Of a stretch of DNA of 45,468 nucleotides, positions 32,722 through 42,168 are shown one piece after another. The translations under genes and the position numbers were made by a program. Below the pieces are notes generated by a model. The model saw only the letters and a list, made by a program, of their open reading frames with translations. It was not told where the DNA came from and did no database searches. The DNA lies in NCBI GenBank assembly GCA_945888525.1, contig CAMDAF010000017.1, forward strand, positions 1 to 45,468, given 5' to 3'. The DNA is from Chitinophaga pinensis. Lineage in GTDB: Bacteria > Bacteroidota > Bacteroidia > NS11-12g > UBA955. Within the stretch, counting starts at the first letter, position 1, and each line of letters starts with the position of its first letter.

Positions 32722-33768
32722 TTGAACCAAGACCATTTATATACCGAAGAAATTGATGCGTACCTGCAAGGCAAAATAAGCCCTGAGGAGATGGCTGCGT
32801 TTGATGAAAAACTAAACACAGATCCTAGTTTTGCTGAGGCATTTAAAAATCAAAAACTTTTAAGTGAACTCATCAAAGAAAATGCGCGTTTAGAATTGAA
32901 GGACTATTTGAAGACCCACGGGCAAACAAAAGTTGTTTCTTCCAAGAATTGGTTACAATCGAAAGTCTTTGCTATTGCAGCAACAGCCATTATTCTTATT
33001 GGGTCATTTGTAGTATTCCAATTTTACAGCAATACCAAACTAGAGCAAAACATAGCCCTTGAAGAAACCGGACCAATTACCGAAACAGAAAAACAAGAAC
33101 CGGTAGTGGTAAGTCCTGAATCGGATCAAAACATGCAATCTGAGTCCTATAATGACAAGGCCATGCTTAATGAAGTGCCGCCGCCGACAATCGAAGAACT
33201 AAAGGTGCTTGAAATGGAAATCGATGATGCACCTCCTCCCATAGATCAGGATTCAGAAGACCTCTACTATAAAAAAGAGTCAGATTACAATGTCGCTCAA
33301 GAAATAAACATTAAGGATACGTTTTTATTTGCAACAAGCTTAACCATGCTCGACCTAAACGGCAGCAATGAGAGCTATGGCTTTGGTAAAAAATCTCAAT
33401 CAAAAAGTGCTCAGTTACCTGAAGCCGCCTCTAATTCTAATCAGGCAAAAGCCTTAGAGGACAAGAAAAAATCATTTGACACCGCGGGGCTTTCAAAATC
33501 AAAAATAGCCAATAAGCAAAACATTAAAACTAAATTCATTGTTGAGTTTTGGACTTCGCCAATAAATTTCAAAGGGTATAAATACGTTAATAATATAATT
33601 CAATTGTTTGGCCTAAACAACTACAATTGCAAATTATACACTGTAAATGGCAGCCTATACCTTAGACACCTTGATAAGGTTTACCAACTTCTACCTTGCA
33701 TAGATGGTTGTGCATACAAACTAGAAGTTGACCCTGATATTATTCAATTTATTTTAAAACAAAACTAA
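32722..33768 (+). CDS. Probable anti-sigma membrane protein
   Basis: 348 residues if TTG 32722 is the start. It is used here because the first in-frame ATG is at residue 24, inside a conserved-looking helical start (YTEEIDAYLQGKISPEEMAAFDEKL) typical of Bacteroidota anti-sigma proteins. The cytoplasmic helices (1-75) would hold the sigma factor. One membrane helix (about 83-103, VFAIAATAIILIGSFVVFQF), an acidic Pro/Glu-rich linker with PPP motifs, and a C-terminal outer domain (about 270-348) with two Cys (CIDGC) follow. One base after the sigma stop, and its TAA overlaps the dapF ATG. Confidence 0.75.
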   Translation: MNQDHLYTEEIDAYLQGKISPEEMAAFDEKLNTDPSFAEAFKNQKLLSELIKENARLELKDYLKTHGQTKVVSSKNWLQSKVFAIAATAIILIGSFVVFQFYSNTKLEQNIALEETGPITETEKQEPVVVSPESDQNMQSESYNDKAMLNEVPPPTIEELKVLEMEIDDAPPPIDQDSEDLYYKKESDYNVAQEINIKDTFLFATSLTMLDLNGSNESYGFGKKSQSKSAQLPEAASNSNQAKALEDKKKSFDTAGLSKSKIANKQNIKTKFIVEFWTSPINFKGYKYVNNIIQLFGLNNYNCKLYTVNGSLYLRHLDKVYQLLPCIDGCAYKLEVDPDIIQFILKQN

Positions 33769-34547
33769 TGCAGATTCCATTTATAAAATACCAAGGCACT
33801 GGCAATGATTTTGTTCTAATAGACAACCGTGCGCGTTTATATGATAATTTGGATGTGGCAGTTCTTTGCCATCCAAAATTTGGAATTGGTGGCGATGGTT
33901 TAATGCTTTTGCAAAACAGTGAAGGCTATGATTTCGAAATGGTTTATTACAACAGCGATGGTCAAATCAGCAGCATGTGCGGCAATGGCGGACGTTGCAT
34001 AGTCGACTTTGCAAAAATGCTCAACGTATTTTCTGGAAACAATTGCCACTTCCTAGCGGTTGATGGTCCGCACAATGCCATATGGAGCCAAGGCATGGTG
34101 GAATTGCAAATGAAAAATGTGGATCAAATCGAAAAACGAGGCAACACCTATATTTTAAATACTGGCTCTCCGCATTTTATCATTTTCCAAAACGATATAA
34201 AAGAATTTGACCTCATTGAGGGAGCCAAATCCATACGCTACAGCGACGAGTTTAAGGCCAAAGGCATCAATGTTAATTTTATTGAAATAATGGGATCTGC
34301 CCACATAGGCGTTAGAACCTATGAGCGTGGCGTTGAAAATGAAACTTTGAGCTGCGGTACGGGCGTTACGGCAGCTTCAATTGCCCTGTCAAAACATTTG
34401 GAATTCGATAATGGCGACTACCAGGTTCAGATTGAAACACCTGGAGGACATTTGATGGTAAAATACCATAAACTTGAAAACCTCTACAGCAATGTGTGGC
34501 TATGCGGACCTGCAAAGAGTGTATTCAGTGGCCAAATAGATTTGTAA
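33768..34547 (+). CDS. dapF: Diaminopimelate epimerase
   Basis: 259 residues, normal length. Interconverts LL- and meso-diaminopimelate for lysine and peptidoglycan. Start QGTGNDFVLID, proton-shuttling Cys71 in MCGNGGRC and Cys196 in LSCGTGVTA. Its ATG overlaps the stop of the anti-sigma-like gene (TAATG), so the three genes from 32154 form one unit. The link of a peptidoglycan precursor enzyme to a sigma/anti-sigma pair may be only positional. Confidence 0.97.
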   Translation: MQIPFIKYQGTGNDFVLIDNRARLYDNLDVAVLCHPKFGIGGDGLMLLQNSEGYDFEMVYYNSDGQISSMCGNGGRCIVDFAKMLNVFSGNNCHFLAVDGPHNAIWSQGMVELQMKNVDQIEKRGNTYILNTGSPHFIIFQNDIKEFDLIEGAKSIRYSDEFKAKGINVNFIEIMGSAHIGVRTYERGVENETLSCGTGVTAASIALSKHLEFDNGDYQVQIETPGGHLMVKYHKLENLYSNVWLCGPAKSVFSGQIDL

Positions 34548-35034
34548 AAATCCTTTTTGACATGCGGCTCCGGTATCGCCAATTTATTCACATAAATTCA
34601 GCAAGGCATAACTAAATACCAAATCTAGCTTTTCAATACCATTGATGCTTACCCACAAAAATCTATTTCTTATTTTATTCTAATAAACAAACAAGTTTTT
34701 GCGTTAAAAAACAAACACCCCTTAGAAAATAGATGATTCTCGAAACCAGATTTAAGTGAAAAGCAATTTACAGATTAAAAAAAAATGCGAATAATTGAAA
34801 ACAATTGGACTTAAATTTCAACTATTGGACATCATAAAAACACTGAAAATTATTTTTTTTACTATGTAGTTTTTTATAGAATCTGCGTATAAGATAAAAA
34901 CCATCAATCAAAAAAACATTTAGATTTGTCCTTGCAAATATTTTGAAGTTACGTTAAAACAAAACTCCATACTATTTCAAACAAATAAATTAGAATCAAT
35001 TAAATAAAACGCAATAAAAAAACAACCATAATAC
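34548..35034. other. AT-rich intergenic region before exbB
   Basis: 487 bases with no ORF of note and no RNA gene I recognise. TAGATTTG (34921-34928) fits the TAnnTTTG -7 consensus and lies 107 bases before exbB. No convincing terminator for dapF was found. Confidence 0.45.
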
Positions 35035-35733
35035 ATGCTATTATCTATTTTATTACAAACAACTGCCTTAACAGATTCAGCTAGCGCTGCGGCGGCGGCA
35101 AGTACCAGTGCAAACATGCCAGGAAACCTTTGGGATATGGCTATTAAAGGAGGAGTCGTGATGATTCCAATTGGAATTTTATTTGTTGCATCGCTCTACA
35201 TTGCAATTGAGCGCTATTTAGCCATTAACAATGCCGCAAAAATTGATGCCAATTTCATGATGAACATCAAAGACATGGTCCTAAACGACAATATTTTGGG
35301 CGCTAAAACACTTTGTAGCAGAACAAATGCGCCAATTGCCCGTATGATAGAAAAAGGGATTTCGCTTATTGGAAAACCAATCAATACCATTGAGTCTTCG
35401 ATTGAAAATGTTGGCATCATGGAAGTATACAAAATCGAAAAAAATGTGGGCTTTTTATCTATGATTGCTGGATTAGCACCAATGTTTGGTTTCCTAGGAA
35501 CAATTTTCGGGGTTATTCAAATGTTCTATAAAATATCTTTAGCCAACACGATTCAAATTGACATCATCTCTGGAGGTTTATATGTTAAAATGGTATCGAG
35601 TGCTGCTGGTTTACTATTAGGTATCATCGCCTTTGCTAGCTACCACTTTTTAATGCTTAAAATCGACCATGTGGCCAATAAGTTTGAATCTAAGAAACTT
35701 GAATTCATCGATATTTTGCAACAGCCAGCATAA
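35035..35733 (+). CDS. exbB: MotA/TolQ/ExbB proton channel protein
   Basis: 232 residues. With ExbD it forms the inner-membrane proton channel that powers TonB-dependent uptake. Three membrane segments: about 37-57 (GGVVMIPIGILFVASLYIAI), about 140-165 (GFLSMIAGLAPMFGFLGTIFG) and about 185-210 (SSAAGLLLGIIAFASYHFL). The second and third carry the family's conserved Gly/Pro and Thr pattern. An unusual Ala/Ser-rich N-terminal stretch (about 16-27) precedes helix one. exbD follows after 18 bases. Confidence 0.92.
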   Translation: MLLSILLQTTALTDSASAAAAASTSANMPGNLWDMAIKGGVVMIPIGILFVASLYIAIERYLAINNAAKIDANFMMNIKDMVLNDNILGAKTLCSRTNAPIARMIEKGISLIGKPINTIESSIENVGIMEVYKIEKNVGFLSMIAGLAPMFGFLGTIFGVIQMFYKISLANTIQIDIISGGLYVKMVSSAAGLLLGIIAFASYHFLMLKIDHVANKFESKKLEFIDILQQPA

Positions 35734-35751
35734 TTTAAAACCCCAATAATT

Positions 35752-36150
35752 ATGGCTATTAGAAAAAGGACAAGATCGAGTGGAGAGTTTGGGTTATCAG
35801 CAATGACCGACATTATCTTTATGTTGCTGATTTTTTTCATACTTACCTCCACTGTATCACCTGAAACAATATTGAAGGTGGTTTTACCAAAAGGGGTTGA
35901 AGACCAACATCTGCCAGTGAAACCAATTCGTGTGTTTTTAAACGCCGAAGGTCAATATGCCGTTAACGAAAATAAAGATGTTACCATCGAAACACTTGAA
36001 TCTGCTATTGAATCTGAATTGAGCAAAAACTTAACTGCGCCAATTAGCATTCATGCAGACAAAACAGTGCGCTACGAGCAGGTAATGGAAATGGTGCGTA
36101 TTGCCAATAAGAAAAGCCGAAAAGTCGTTTTGGCTTTAGAAAAAGAATAA
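35752..36150 (+). CDS. exbD: ExbD/TolR biopolymer transport protein
   Basis: 132 residues. One N-terminal membrane helix (about 17-38) with the proton-carrying Asp20 in AMTDIIFMLLIFFILTS, then a periplasmic domain with KPIRVFLNAEGQY and IHADKTVRYEQVMEMVRIA. Partner of the preceding ExbB. After the stop, a weak hairpin with a T7 tail (about 36173-36196) may end transcription. tonB starts 238 bases further. Confidence 0.94.
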   Translation: MAIRKRTRSSGEFGLSAMTDIIFMLLIFFILTSTVSPETILKVVLPKGVEDQHLPVKPIRVFLNAEGQYAVNENKDVTIETLESAIESELSKNLTAPISIHADKTVRYEQVMEMVRIANKKSRKVVLALEKE

Positions 36151-36388
36151 TTGCTTCACAGTTCTTAAATAAAACGGCACTTGCTGTGTTTTTTTAAAGT
36201 CAAAAAATAACGCTGAATTTGCGCGCATTCTTGCAATTTGGCGTAACAAATACCATTTATTGACGTTGTTAGATAAAATAGTTTAGCACAGCTATAGGCA
36301 CAATCTAATTAAAAACAATAAATTTGCCTTTGGCACAATTGTAGAATACCCATTCAATTAGAGGCCCCATAATTTTAAGTCAAACCAT

Positions 36389-37177
36389 TTGGAACAATTT
36401 CCCCTACCGGACGATACTAACATTGCTGAACATGGCATGGATGATATCGTTTTTGAAGGTCGAAATAAAAAATATGGCGCTTTCATTCTAAGAAAAGCCT
36501 ACCCCAAAAACCTTCGAAATGCAGTTATTATAGCCTTTTGCAGCTTTGTTTTGAGCCTACTAACGCCACAACTGATCAAGAAAATATGGCAGGAGACAGA
36601 AGAAGAACCATTGGAATATGTGCACTACAATGTTACCCTGCTTGACCCTCCTTCCAGCGGCTTTAAATCGAATGTTGCACCCAAACCAAAAACAGAAGAC
36701 CCAGCTGAATCGTCTGAAAACAAAGAAATGGAAGCGTCTAAAAACCCTGTAAACAGCCCCGATCCCAAAGACAAGAAAGACAATAAAAAGGATTTAGGCA
36801 CCGATAAATCTGACAGTACAAATACAGACAATCAAAATAGCGAAAATAATGACAACTATGTTCATACATCAGTAGACCAGGCGCCATACTTCATTGGTGG
36901 TGAAGATGCATTCCAAGATTTCTTAAGCAACAATTTGGTGTACCCAGAAAAGGAAAAGAACAACAACGATCAGGGCGTATGTTCTGTAAGCTTTGTTGTA
37001 ACCAAGGAAGGTCTTGTAGAAAATGTGAAGGTATGGAGAACTTCAGGTTTTCAAAGTTTCAATGAAGAAGCCTTGAGGGTTATTAAATTGTGTAACACCA
37101 AATTTAAACCCGCTTTAAAAAGAGGTAAAGCCGTAAAATCAATTTGCCGAATTGACATTACCTTCAATTTGAGATAA
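36389..37177 (+). CDS. tonB: TonB energy transducer
   Basis: 262 residues if TTG 36389 is used; ATG 36437 would give 246 and cut the first 16. I favour the TTG because related proteins have residues ahead of DDIVFEGRNKKYGAF. Membrane helix about 43-62, a polar Pro/Lys/Asn/Asp-rich spacer (about 90-160), and the TonB C-terminal domain (about 165-262) with YPEKEKNNN, VVTKEGLVENVKVWRTSGF and FNEEALRVIK. Transmits ExbB/ExbD energy to outer-membrane receptors. A TTTGCC-rich stretch 60 bases upstream may be its promoter. Confidence 0.92.
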   Translation: MEQFPLPDDTNIAEHGMDDIVFEGRNKKYGAFILRKAYPKNLRNAVIIAFCSFVLSLLTPQLIKKIWQETEEEPLEYVHYNVTLLDPPSSGFKSNVAPKPKTEDPAESSENKEMEASKNPVNSPDPKDKKDNKKDLGTDKSDSTNTDNQNSENNDNYVHTSVDQAPYFIGGEDAFQDFLSNNLVYPEKEKNNNDQGVCSVSFVVTKEGLVENVKVWRTSGFQSFNEEALRVIKLCNTKFKPALKRGKAVKSICRIDITFNLR

Positions 37178-37178
37178 G

Positions 37179-37211
37179 GACTTAAGAATTTATAATTTAA
37201 ACCCTTAAGTC
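37179..37211 (+). terminator. Weak hairpin after tonB
   Basis: GACTTAAG (37179-37186) and CTTAAGTC (37204-37211) form an 8-base stem just past the tonB stop. There is no real T-tail (TGTTTGAC follows), so termination is uncertain. Confidence 0.35.
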
Positions 37212-37349
37212 TGTTTGACAGCCATATTTTGCCTTAATTAAAATACTTTTATTTAAGGCATATTCTTAAAACAAGTCTCAATTTTTAAAACAAATTAAAA
37301 ATAAAGCGCATGAAAAGTTGATAATGGTCAATTTTCACAAATAAATTAT

Positions 37350-37357
37350 TATTTTCG
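37350..37357 (+). promoter_or_regulatory. Probable -7 element of secDF
   Basis: TATTTTCG followed by CA, the same ten bases as before the WG-repeat gene, 33 bases upstream of the secDF ATG. Confidence 0.45.
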
Positions 37358-37390
37358 CAGGCTAATAAAAGTTTGATATAAAGTAATATA

Positions 37391-40363
37391 ATGAAAAATA
37401 AAGGTTTAATAATTTTTATTGCTATCGTTTTTGCACTTACATGCACTTACCAGCTATCTTTTACCTGGGTGGTAAAACGATTTGAAGCAAAAGCAAAAAC
37501 ATTTGCAACAAAAAATGGTGTTTACGATGGCGATGTGTACCGCAATTACATTGATTCTCTTGGAAGAAAGCCTCTTCTAAACTTGGGTATTATCAAGAAA
37601 GACTATTTCCAATGTAAAGAATCTGAGCTGAAATTAGGTTTGGATTTACAGGGTGGAATGAACGTTGTTCTTGAGGTAAATAAAGGCGAAGTGGTAAAAA
37701 CCTTAGCTGGTCAAAATCAAATAGACAAAGATTTAATTGAAGCTGTTCGCTTATCGGACATCACATACAAAAAGAGTGGAGGCGACTTTATTGATCTTTT
37801 TGCACAGAATTTTAAAACCATTGCCCCGAACAAAACTTTAAGTTCGCTTTTCAGCAACAGAGACAATAAAAGAATTACCTCAGCATCATCTGATGCCGAT
37901 GTGGTGAATTATTTAAAGAATGAATTAAAAGACAAATCGGATAACACCCGTCAAATTATCGAAGCGCGTTTGAATGCTGGTAACATAAGCCAACCAAACG
38001 TTCAACAATTAGATGGTGGAAGAATTTCAGTTGAATTACCTGGCGTCGACAACCCAAGCAGAATAAGAGCTTTATTAGAACAAAGCGCACGTTTGGAGTT
38101 CTGGCAAGTGTATGGCAACAACGCCAAAAACCAATTCATCGGTTTCAAAAAGATTTACGAGCCAATGAATGCTGCTTATGCGGCTAAGCTTAGACTAAGC
38201 AAAGGCTATTCTGAAGAAGACTCTAACAAACTTAAGTCAATTGCCTTAATTACAGATTCTCTAAAAAGAGATACTGCACAAAGAGCATTTATGACAGAGA
38301 AGAACGCTAAAGATTCTTCTAAGTTCCCATTTGCTGAGGCAGGGTTAGTGCCTTTACAAGACCAAAGTGGAAACATTGGCGAAAGCAGTATTTTAGCCAG
38401 AGCGCCAAAAGAAGCCATCAACAAAATCAACAAAATGCTTCAAGACGAATACGTTTTAAAAGCATTGCCAAAAGACGTTAAGTTTGTTTGGAGCGCCAAA
38501 CCAGAATCTGTTTCTGATCAAATATTCGATTTATACGCTTTAAAAGCCAACAAAGATGGCGTGGCTTCAATGGGAAGCGGCGAAGAAAACATTATAGCAG
38601 ACGCATTTGCTACCAACAACCAAAATTCCGGCCAGGTAGAAGTAAGTATGAGCATGACCCAATCCGCTGCACGCGATTGGAAAGAACTTACTAGAATTGC
38701 TGCACAAACCAACGACTTCATAGCCATTGTTCTAGACAATAAAGTATTTTCTGCTCCAAGAGTAAACGAAGAAATCCCAAGTGGTAATTCTTCTATCTCT
38801 GGTGGATTCTCTGTACTTGAGGCAAACGACTTAGCAAATATTTTAAAAGCGGGTAAATTACCAGCTCCAGCTGATATCGTTGCGGAAGATGTGGTAGGAC
38901 CAACTTTAGGTGCTGAATCAATCAAAAAGGGTATGAACTCTTTAATCGTTGGTTTTATCGCTGTATTGGTTTTGATGTTATTCTACTACCAAAGAGGTGG
39001 TATCATTGCAACGATTGCAGTATTCGCAAACGTATTCTTCATTATTAGCATATTGGCTTCTTATGGTGCAGCATTAACCCTTCCAGGTATTGCTGGTATT
39101 GTATTAACCATTGGTATGGCAGTCGACGCAAACGTACTGATATACGAACGTATCAAAGAAGAACTTCGAGAAGGTAAAATATTAAGAAATGCCGTTGCCA
39201 ATGGTTTCGCCATGGCATTCTCTTCAATTATAGATGGTAACTTAACAACATTGATTGCTGCGATCATTATGACCTTCGTTGGTGCTGGTCCTGTTTACGG
39301 TTTCGCTATTATCTTGATCATCGGTATCATTACCTCTTTATTTACTTCAATCTTCATCTCTAGATTATTGATCGAACGTCGTGTCGACAAAGGTTTGGAT
39401 GTTACTTTCTCTAACAAATGGACAGCTAATCTAATGATTAATGCGAGTTATGATTTCATTAGCAGAAGAAAACGTTTCTACTTGTTATCTGCTTCAATCA
39501 TTGTGATTGGATTTAGTGTTTTAATCTACAAAGGCGGTTTGAGTACTGGTATCGACTTTAAAGGTGGTTACGGTTACCAAATGCAATTAAGCTCTGGCCT
39601 GCAAGCTGAGGACATTAAAGCAGCGCTTGACAAAGGACTACCTGAAAGCAGCAACGAGGTAAAGACCATTGGTTCTGAAGGCCGTTACAAAATTGTAACT
39701 ACCTACAAAATCAATACACCAAATGCAAATGCAGATTTAATTGAAGCCGATGTAGTTGCAGCTTTAGCGCCTTTCAAAGCGACCAAAGCAAGCATCTTAA
39801 GTAGTGCTGAGGTTGGACCAACGATTGCATCTAACATTAGAACCAAATCAATGTGGGTTGTCATTGTGTCAATCATAGCAATCTTCATTTACATTTTTAT
39901 ACGATTCAAAAACATTGGTTTTGCGGTTGGTGCGATCATCGCCCTAATACATGACGTGCTAATGGTGTTTGCAATTTTCGCTCTGTTGAGAGACATCGTG
40001 CCTTTCCCATTAGAATTAGACCAAAACTTTATTGGCGCTATTCTGACCATTATAGGTTACTCCATTAATGACACGGTGGTAATTTTTGACAGGATTCGTG
40101 AAAACATGAACGAATACCGTACAGAAAATGACAAAGCAAAAATCATCAATATTGCAATTAACCAAACATTAAGTAGAACCATTATGACTTCGGTAACCGT
40201 TATCGTGGTTATCTTGGTATTGTTCTTATTTGGCGGTGCTGCATTGAAAGGTTTCTCATTGGCATTGTTAATTGGTGTAATTATGGGTAGTTATTCAACC
40301 ATCTTTATTGCCTCTCCTATTGTACTTGACTTGTTCAAGAAAGACAAATCTATTATTAAATAA
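37391..40363 (+). CDS. secDF: Fused SecD-SecF protein translocase subunit
   Basis: 990 residues, the length of a full SecD plus SecF. Uses the proton gradient to finish Sec export. SecD half (about 1-660): first membrane helix about 5-25, D1 motif LGLDLQGGMNVVLEV (about 82-96), GNISQPNVQQLDGGRISVEL with LPGV, then TM block with GIVLTIGMAVDANVLIYERI. SecF half (about 690-990): GIDFKGGYGYQMQL, and TM block with TIIGYSINDTVVIFDRIREN. Twelve membrane helices in all. The SecD/SecF fusion is usual in Bacteroidota. Separate promoter from tonB; an amino acid permease follows after 18 bases. Confidence 0.97.
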   Translation: MKNKGLIIFIAIVFALTCTYQLSFTWVVKRFEAKAKTFATKNGVYDGDVYRNYIDSLGRKPLLNLGIIKKDYFQCKESELKLGLDLQGGMNVVLEVNKGEVVKTLAGQNQIDKDLIEAVRLSDITYKKSGGDFIDLFAQNFKTIAPNKTLSSLFSNRDNKRITSASSDADVVNYLKNELKDKSDNTRQIIEARLNAGNISQPNVQQLDGGRISVELPGVDNPSRIRALLEQSARLEFWQVYGNNAKNQFIGFKKIYEPMNAAYAAKLRLSKGYSEEDSNKLKSIALITDSLKRDTAQRAFMTEKNAKDSSKFPFAEAGLVPLQDQSGNIGESSILARAPKEAINKINKMLQDEYVLKALPKDVKFVWSAKPESVSDQIFDLYALKANKDGVASMGSGEENIIADAFATNNQNSGQVEVSMSMTQSAARDWKELTRIAAQTNDFIAIVLDNKVFSAPRVNEEIPSGNSSISGGFSVLEANDLANILKAGKLPAPADIVAEDVVGPTLGAESIKKGMNSLIVGFIAVLVLMLFYYQRGGIIATIAVFANVFFIISILASYGAALTLPGIAGIVLTIGMAVDANVLIYERIKEELREGKILRNAVANGFAMAFSSIIDGNLTTLIAAIIMTFVGAGPVYGFAIILIIGIITSLFTSIFISRLLIERRVDKGLDVTFSNKWTANLMINASYDFISRRKRFYLLSASIIVIGFSVLIYKGGLSTGIDFKGGYGYQMQLSSGLQAEDIKAALDKGLPESSNEVKTIGSEGRYKIVTTYKINTPNANADLIEADVVAALAPFKATKASILSSAEVGPTIASNIRTKSMWVVIVSIIAIFIYIFIRFKNIGFAVGAIIALIHDVLMVFAIFALLRDIVPFPLELDQNFIGAILTIIGYSINDTVVIFDRIRENMNEYRTENDKAKIINIAINQTLSRTIMTSVTVIVVILVLFLFGGAALKGFSLALLIGVIMGSYSTIFIASPIVLDLFKKDKSIIK

Positions 40364-40381
40364 TTCTAAGCCGATCGCTTT

Positions 40382-41857
40382 ATGTCAGTATGGAGAAGAA
40401 AACCAATAGAGTCCTTTCATTCTGATGCAAAGAAGAGTGAGCTAAACCGTGTTCTAACTAAATGGGGCCTCACTTCCTTAGGAATAGGCGCCATTATTGG
40501 TGGTGGTATATTTACGCTTACAGGTATTGCGGCGCACGAATATGCCGGTCCAGCACTGGCCATATCCTTTATGTTGGCTGGTATCGCTTGTACTTTCGCG
40601 GCCTTGTGTTATGCTGAGTTTTCCTCAATACTTCCAGTAGAAGGATCTGCCTATGCCTACTCATATGGAACAGTAGGTGAATTGTTCGCTTGGTTTATCG
40701 GTTGGAACCTTATACTTGAATACATGATGGGTGCAACTACGGTTGCCGTTAGTTGGTCTGGATACTTTGATAAACTCTTGCATTTGTTCGGAATCAACTT
40801 GCCGCTTTGGTTGGTAAATGACCCAACAACTGCCATTGAAAAAGCCCACGAACTTGGAATAGATCCTCCTGCCTTTGCTTTCAACCTTCCTGCTTTTGTT
40901 ATCACTTGGTTGGTAACTGCAATCTTGGTAAGAGGCATAAAAGAAGCTGCCAAAACCAATAACCTTATTGTTATACTAAAAGTTTCTGTGGTAATTTTTG
41001 TTATTGTAATGGGTGCTTTCTACATCAATGTAGACAACTGGTCGCCATTTATTCCTGAACAATTCATCGATGCAAAAGGTGTTGGTCACTTCGGATGGTC
41101 TGGTATTGGAACTGCCGCTTCAATTGTATTCTTTGCCTATATAGGTTTTGATGCAGTGTCAACCCAAGCGGGTGAAGCCATAAACCCCAAAAAGGATGTT
41201 CCTTTTGCCATCATCATGTCATTGCTTATTTGTACCGTTTTATACATCTTGGTTTCCTTGGTATTAACCGGTATGGTAAAATACGATACCTTAGACATCA
41301 AAGCGCCAGTGGCCTCTGCATTCTCAAGTATTGGACAGCCATGGGCTGTTTATATTATAACCATTGCTGCCGTGGCTGGATTAACCTCAGTTATGATGGT
41401 GATGATGTTGGGACAAACCCGAATATTTTTAGGTATGGCCAAAGATGGCTTATTGCCTAGAAATTTATTTGGCAGTGTGCACCCTAAATTTAAAACGCCG
41501 TTTAAAAGCACCATACTTGTTGGCGCTATTGTTTCAGTAATTGCGGCTTTTACACCAATTGATAAAGTATCTGAAATGTGCAGTATGGGAACCTTACTTG
41601 CCTTCTCTATGGTTTGTTTGGCTGTATGGATTTTGCGTGTAAGAGAGCCTAATTTAGAAAGACCATACAGAACACCCTATTTGCCAGTGATTGCCACACT
41701 TGGTATAGCGGCCAACATCTTGTTGATGTTGCAAGTTAGAGTTGGCACATGGTACACTTTTATAGCATGGGGTATCTTGGGTATTTTGGTGTATTTCTTG
41801 TACAGCAGAAAGAAAAGCAATCTACATCCAGGCAACGAGCACCAATTGGACAAATAA
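40382..41857 (+). CDS. APC-family amino acid permease (cationic amino acid transporter-like)
   Basis: 491 residues with about twelve membrane helices. The first helix has GIGAIIGGGIFTLTG, the substrate-binding unwound helix of the family. CYAEFSSILPVEGSAYAYSY and GFDAVSTQAGEAINPKKDVPFAI are also hallmark stretches of the CAT/YfnA subgroup. Imports amino acids across the inner membrane; the exact substrate cannot be read. Starts 18 bases after secDF and ends at a good terminator, so the two may share a transcript. Confidence 0.92.
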   Translation: MSVWRRKPIESFHSDAKKSELNRVLTKWGLTSLGIGAIIGGGIFTLTGIAAHEYAGPALAISFMLAGIACTFAALCYAEFSSILPVEGSAYAYSYGTVGELFAWFIGWNLILEYMMGATTVAVSWSGYFDKLLHLFGINLPLWLVNDPTTAIEKAHELGIDPPAFAFNLPAFVITWLVTAILVRGIKEAAKTNNLIVILKVSVVIFVIVMGAFYINVDNWSPFIPEQFIDAKGVGHFGWSGIGTAASIVFFAYIGFDAVSTQAGEAINPKKDVPFAIIMSLLICTVLYILVSLVLTGMVKYDTLDIKAPVASAFSSIGQPWAVYIITIAAVAGLTSVMMVMMLGQTRIFLGMAKDGLLPRNLFGSVHPKFKTPFKSTILVGAIVSVIAAFTPIDKVSEMCSMGTLLAFSMVCLAVWILRVREPNLERPYRTPYLPVIATLGIAANILLMLQVRVGTWYTFIAWGILGILVYFLYSRKKSNLHPGNEHQLDK

Positions 41858-41876
41858 AAACAAAACAATATTTAAT

Positions 41877-41907
41877 AAAAAGCCAAGTCATACGATTTGG
41901 CTTTTTT
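41877..41907 (+). terminator. Intrinsic terminator after the permease gene
   Basis: AAAAAGCCAA (41877-41886) and its exact complement (41897-41906) around a 10-base loop, with a run of T, 20 bases past the stop. Confidence 0.88.
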
Positions 41908-41970
41908 ATTGCCCCATTGTATTGAATGCTTATGCTGGCTTAAATATGTATTTGAGATGACATGGATTCT

Positions 41971-42168
41971 TCCATCCCGTGGCGCTTTGCCGCGCTCTTT
42001 AAGGTGTGCAAATAAAATACTAATGAAGATTGGGTCAGACTGGGATCATTTCATCCATCCCGTGGCGTGAATGCAGCGAAGCGAAATTCTCTGCCACTGG
42101 GATCATTCCCTCAATTTATCCATCCCGTACCGTGACGGAACGAAGTGGAGTCTCTGGTACTGGGATCA
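41971..42168. repeat. Array of three palindromic repeats, ends CCATCCCGT / ACTGGGATCA
   Basis: Copies at about 41971-42048, 42055-42104 and 42119-42168. Each starts TCCATCCCGT and ends ACTGGGATCA, so the outer ATCCC/GGGAT stem pairs. In copies 2 and 3 the stem continues (GTGGC with GCCAC, GTACC with GGTAC) with two compensating pair changes. Their cores are alike (GTGA...CGAAG...TCTCT). Copy 1 is longer with a different core. A one-armed relative lies at 27316. Copy 3 supplies the stop codon of the convergent RND gene. REP-like or MITE-like; no transposase is present. Confidence 0.85.
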
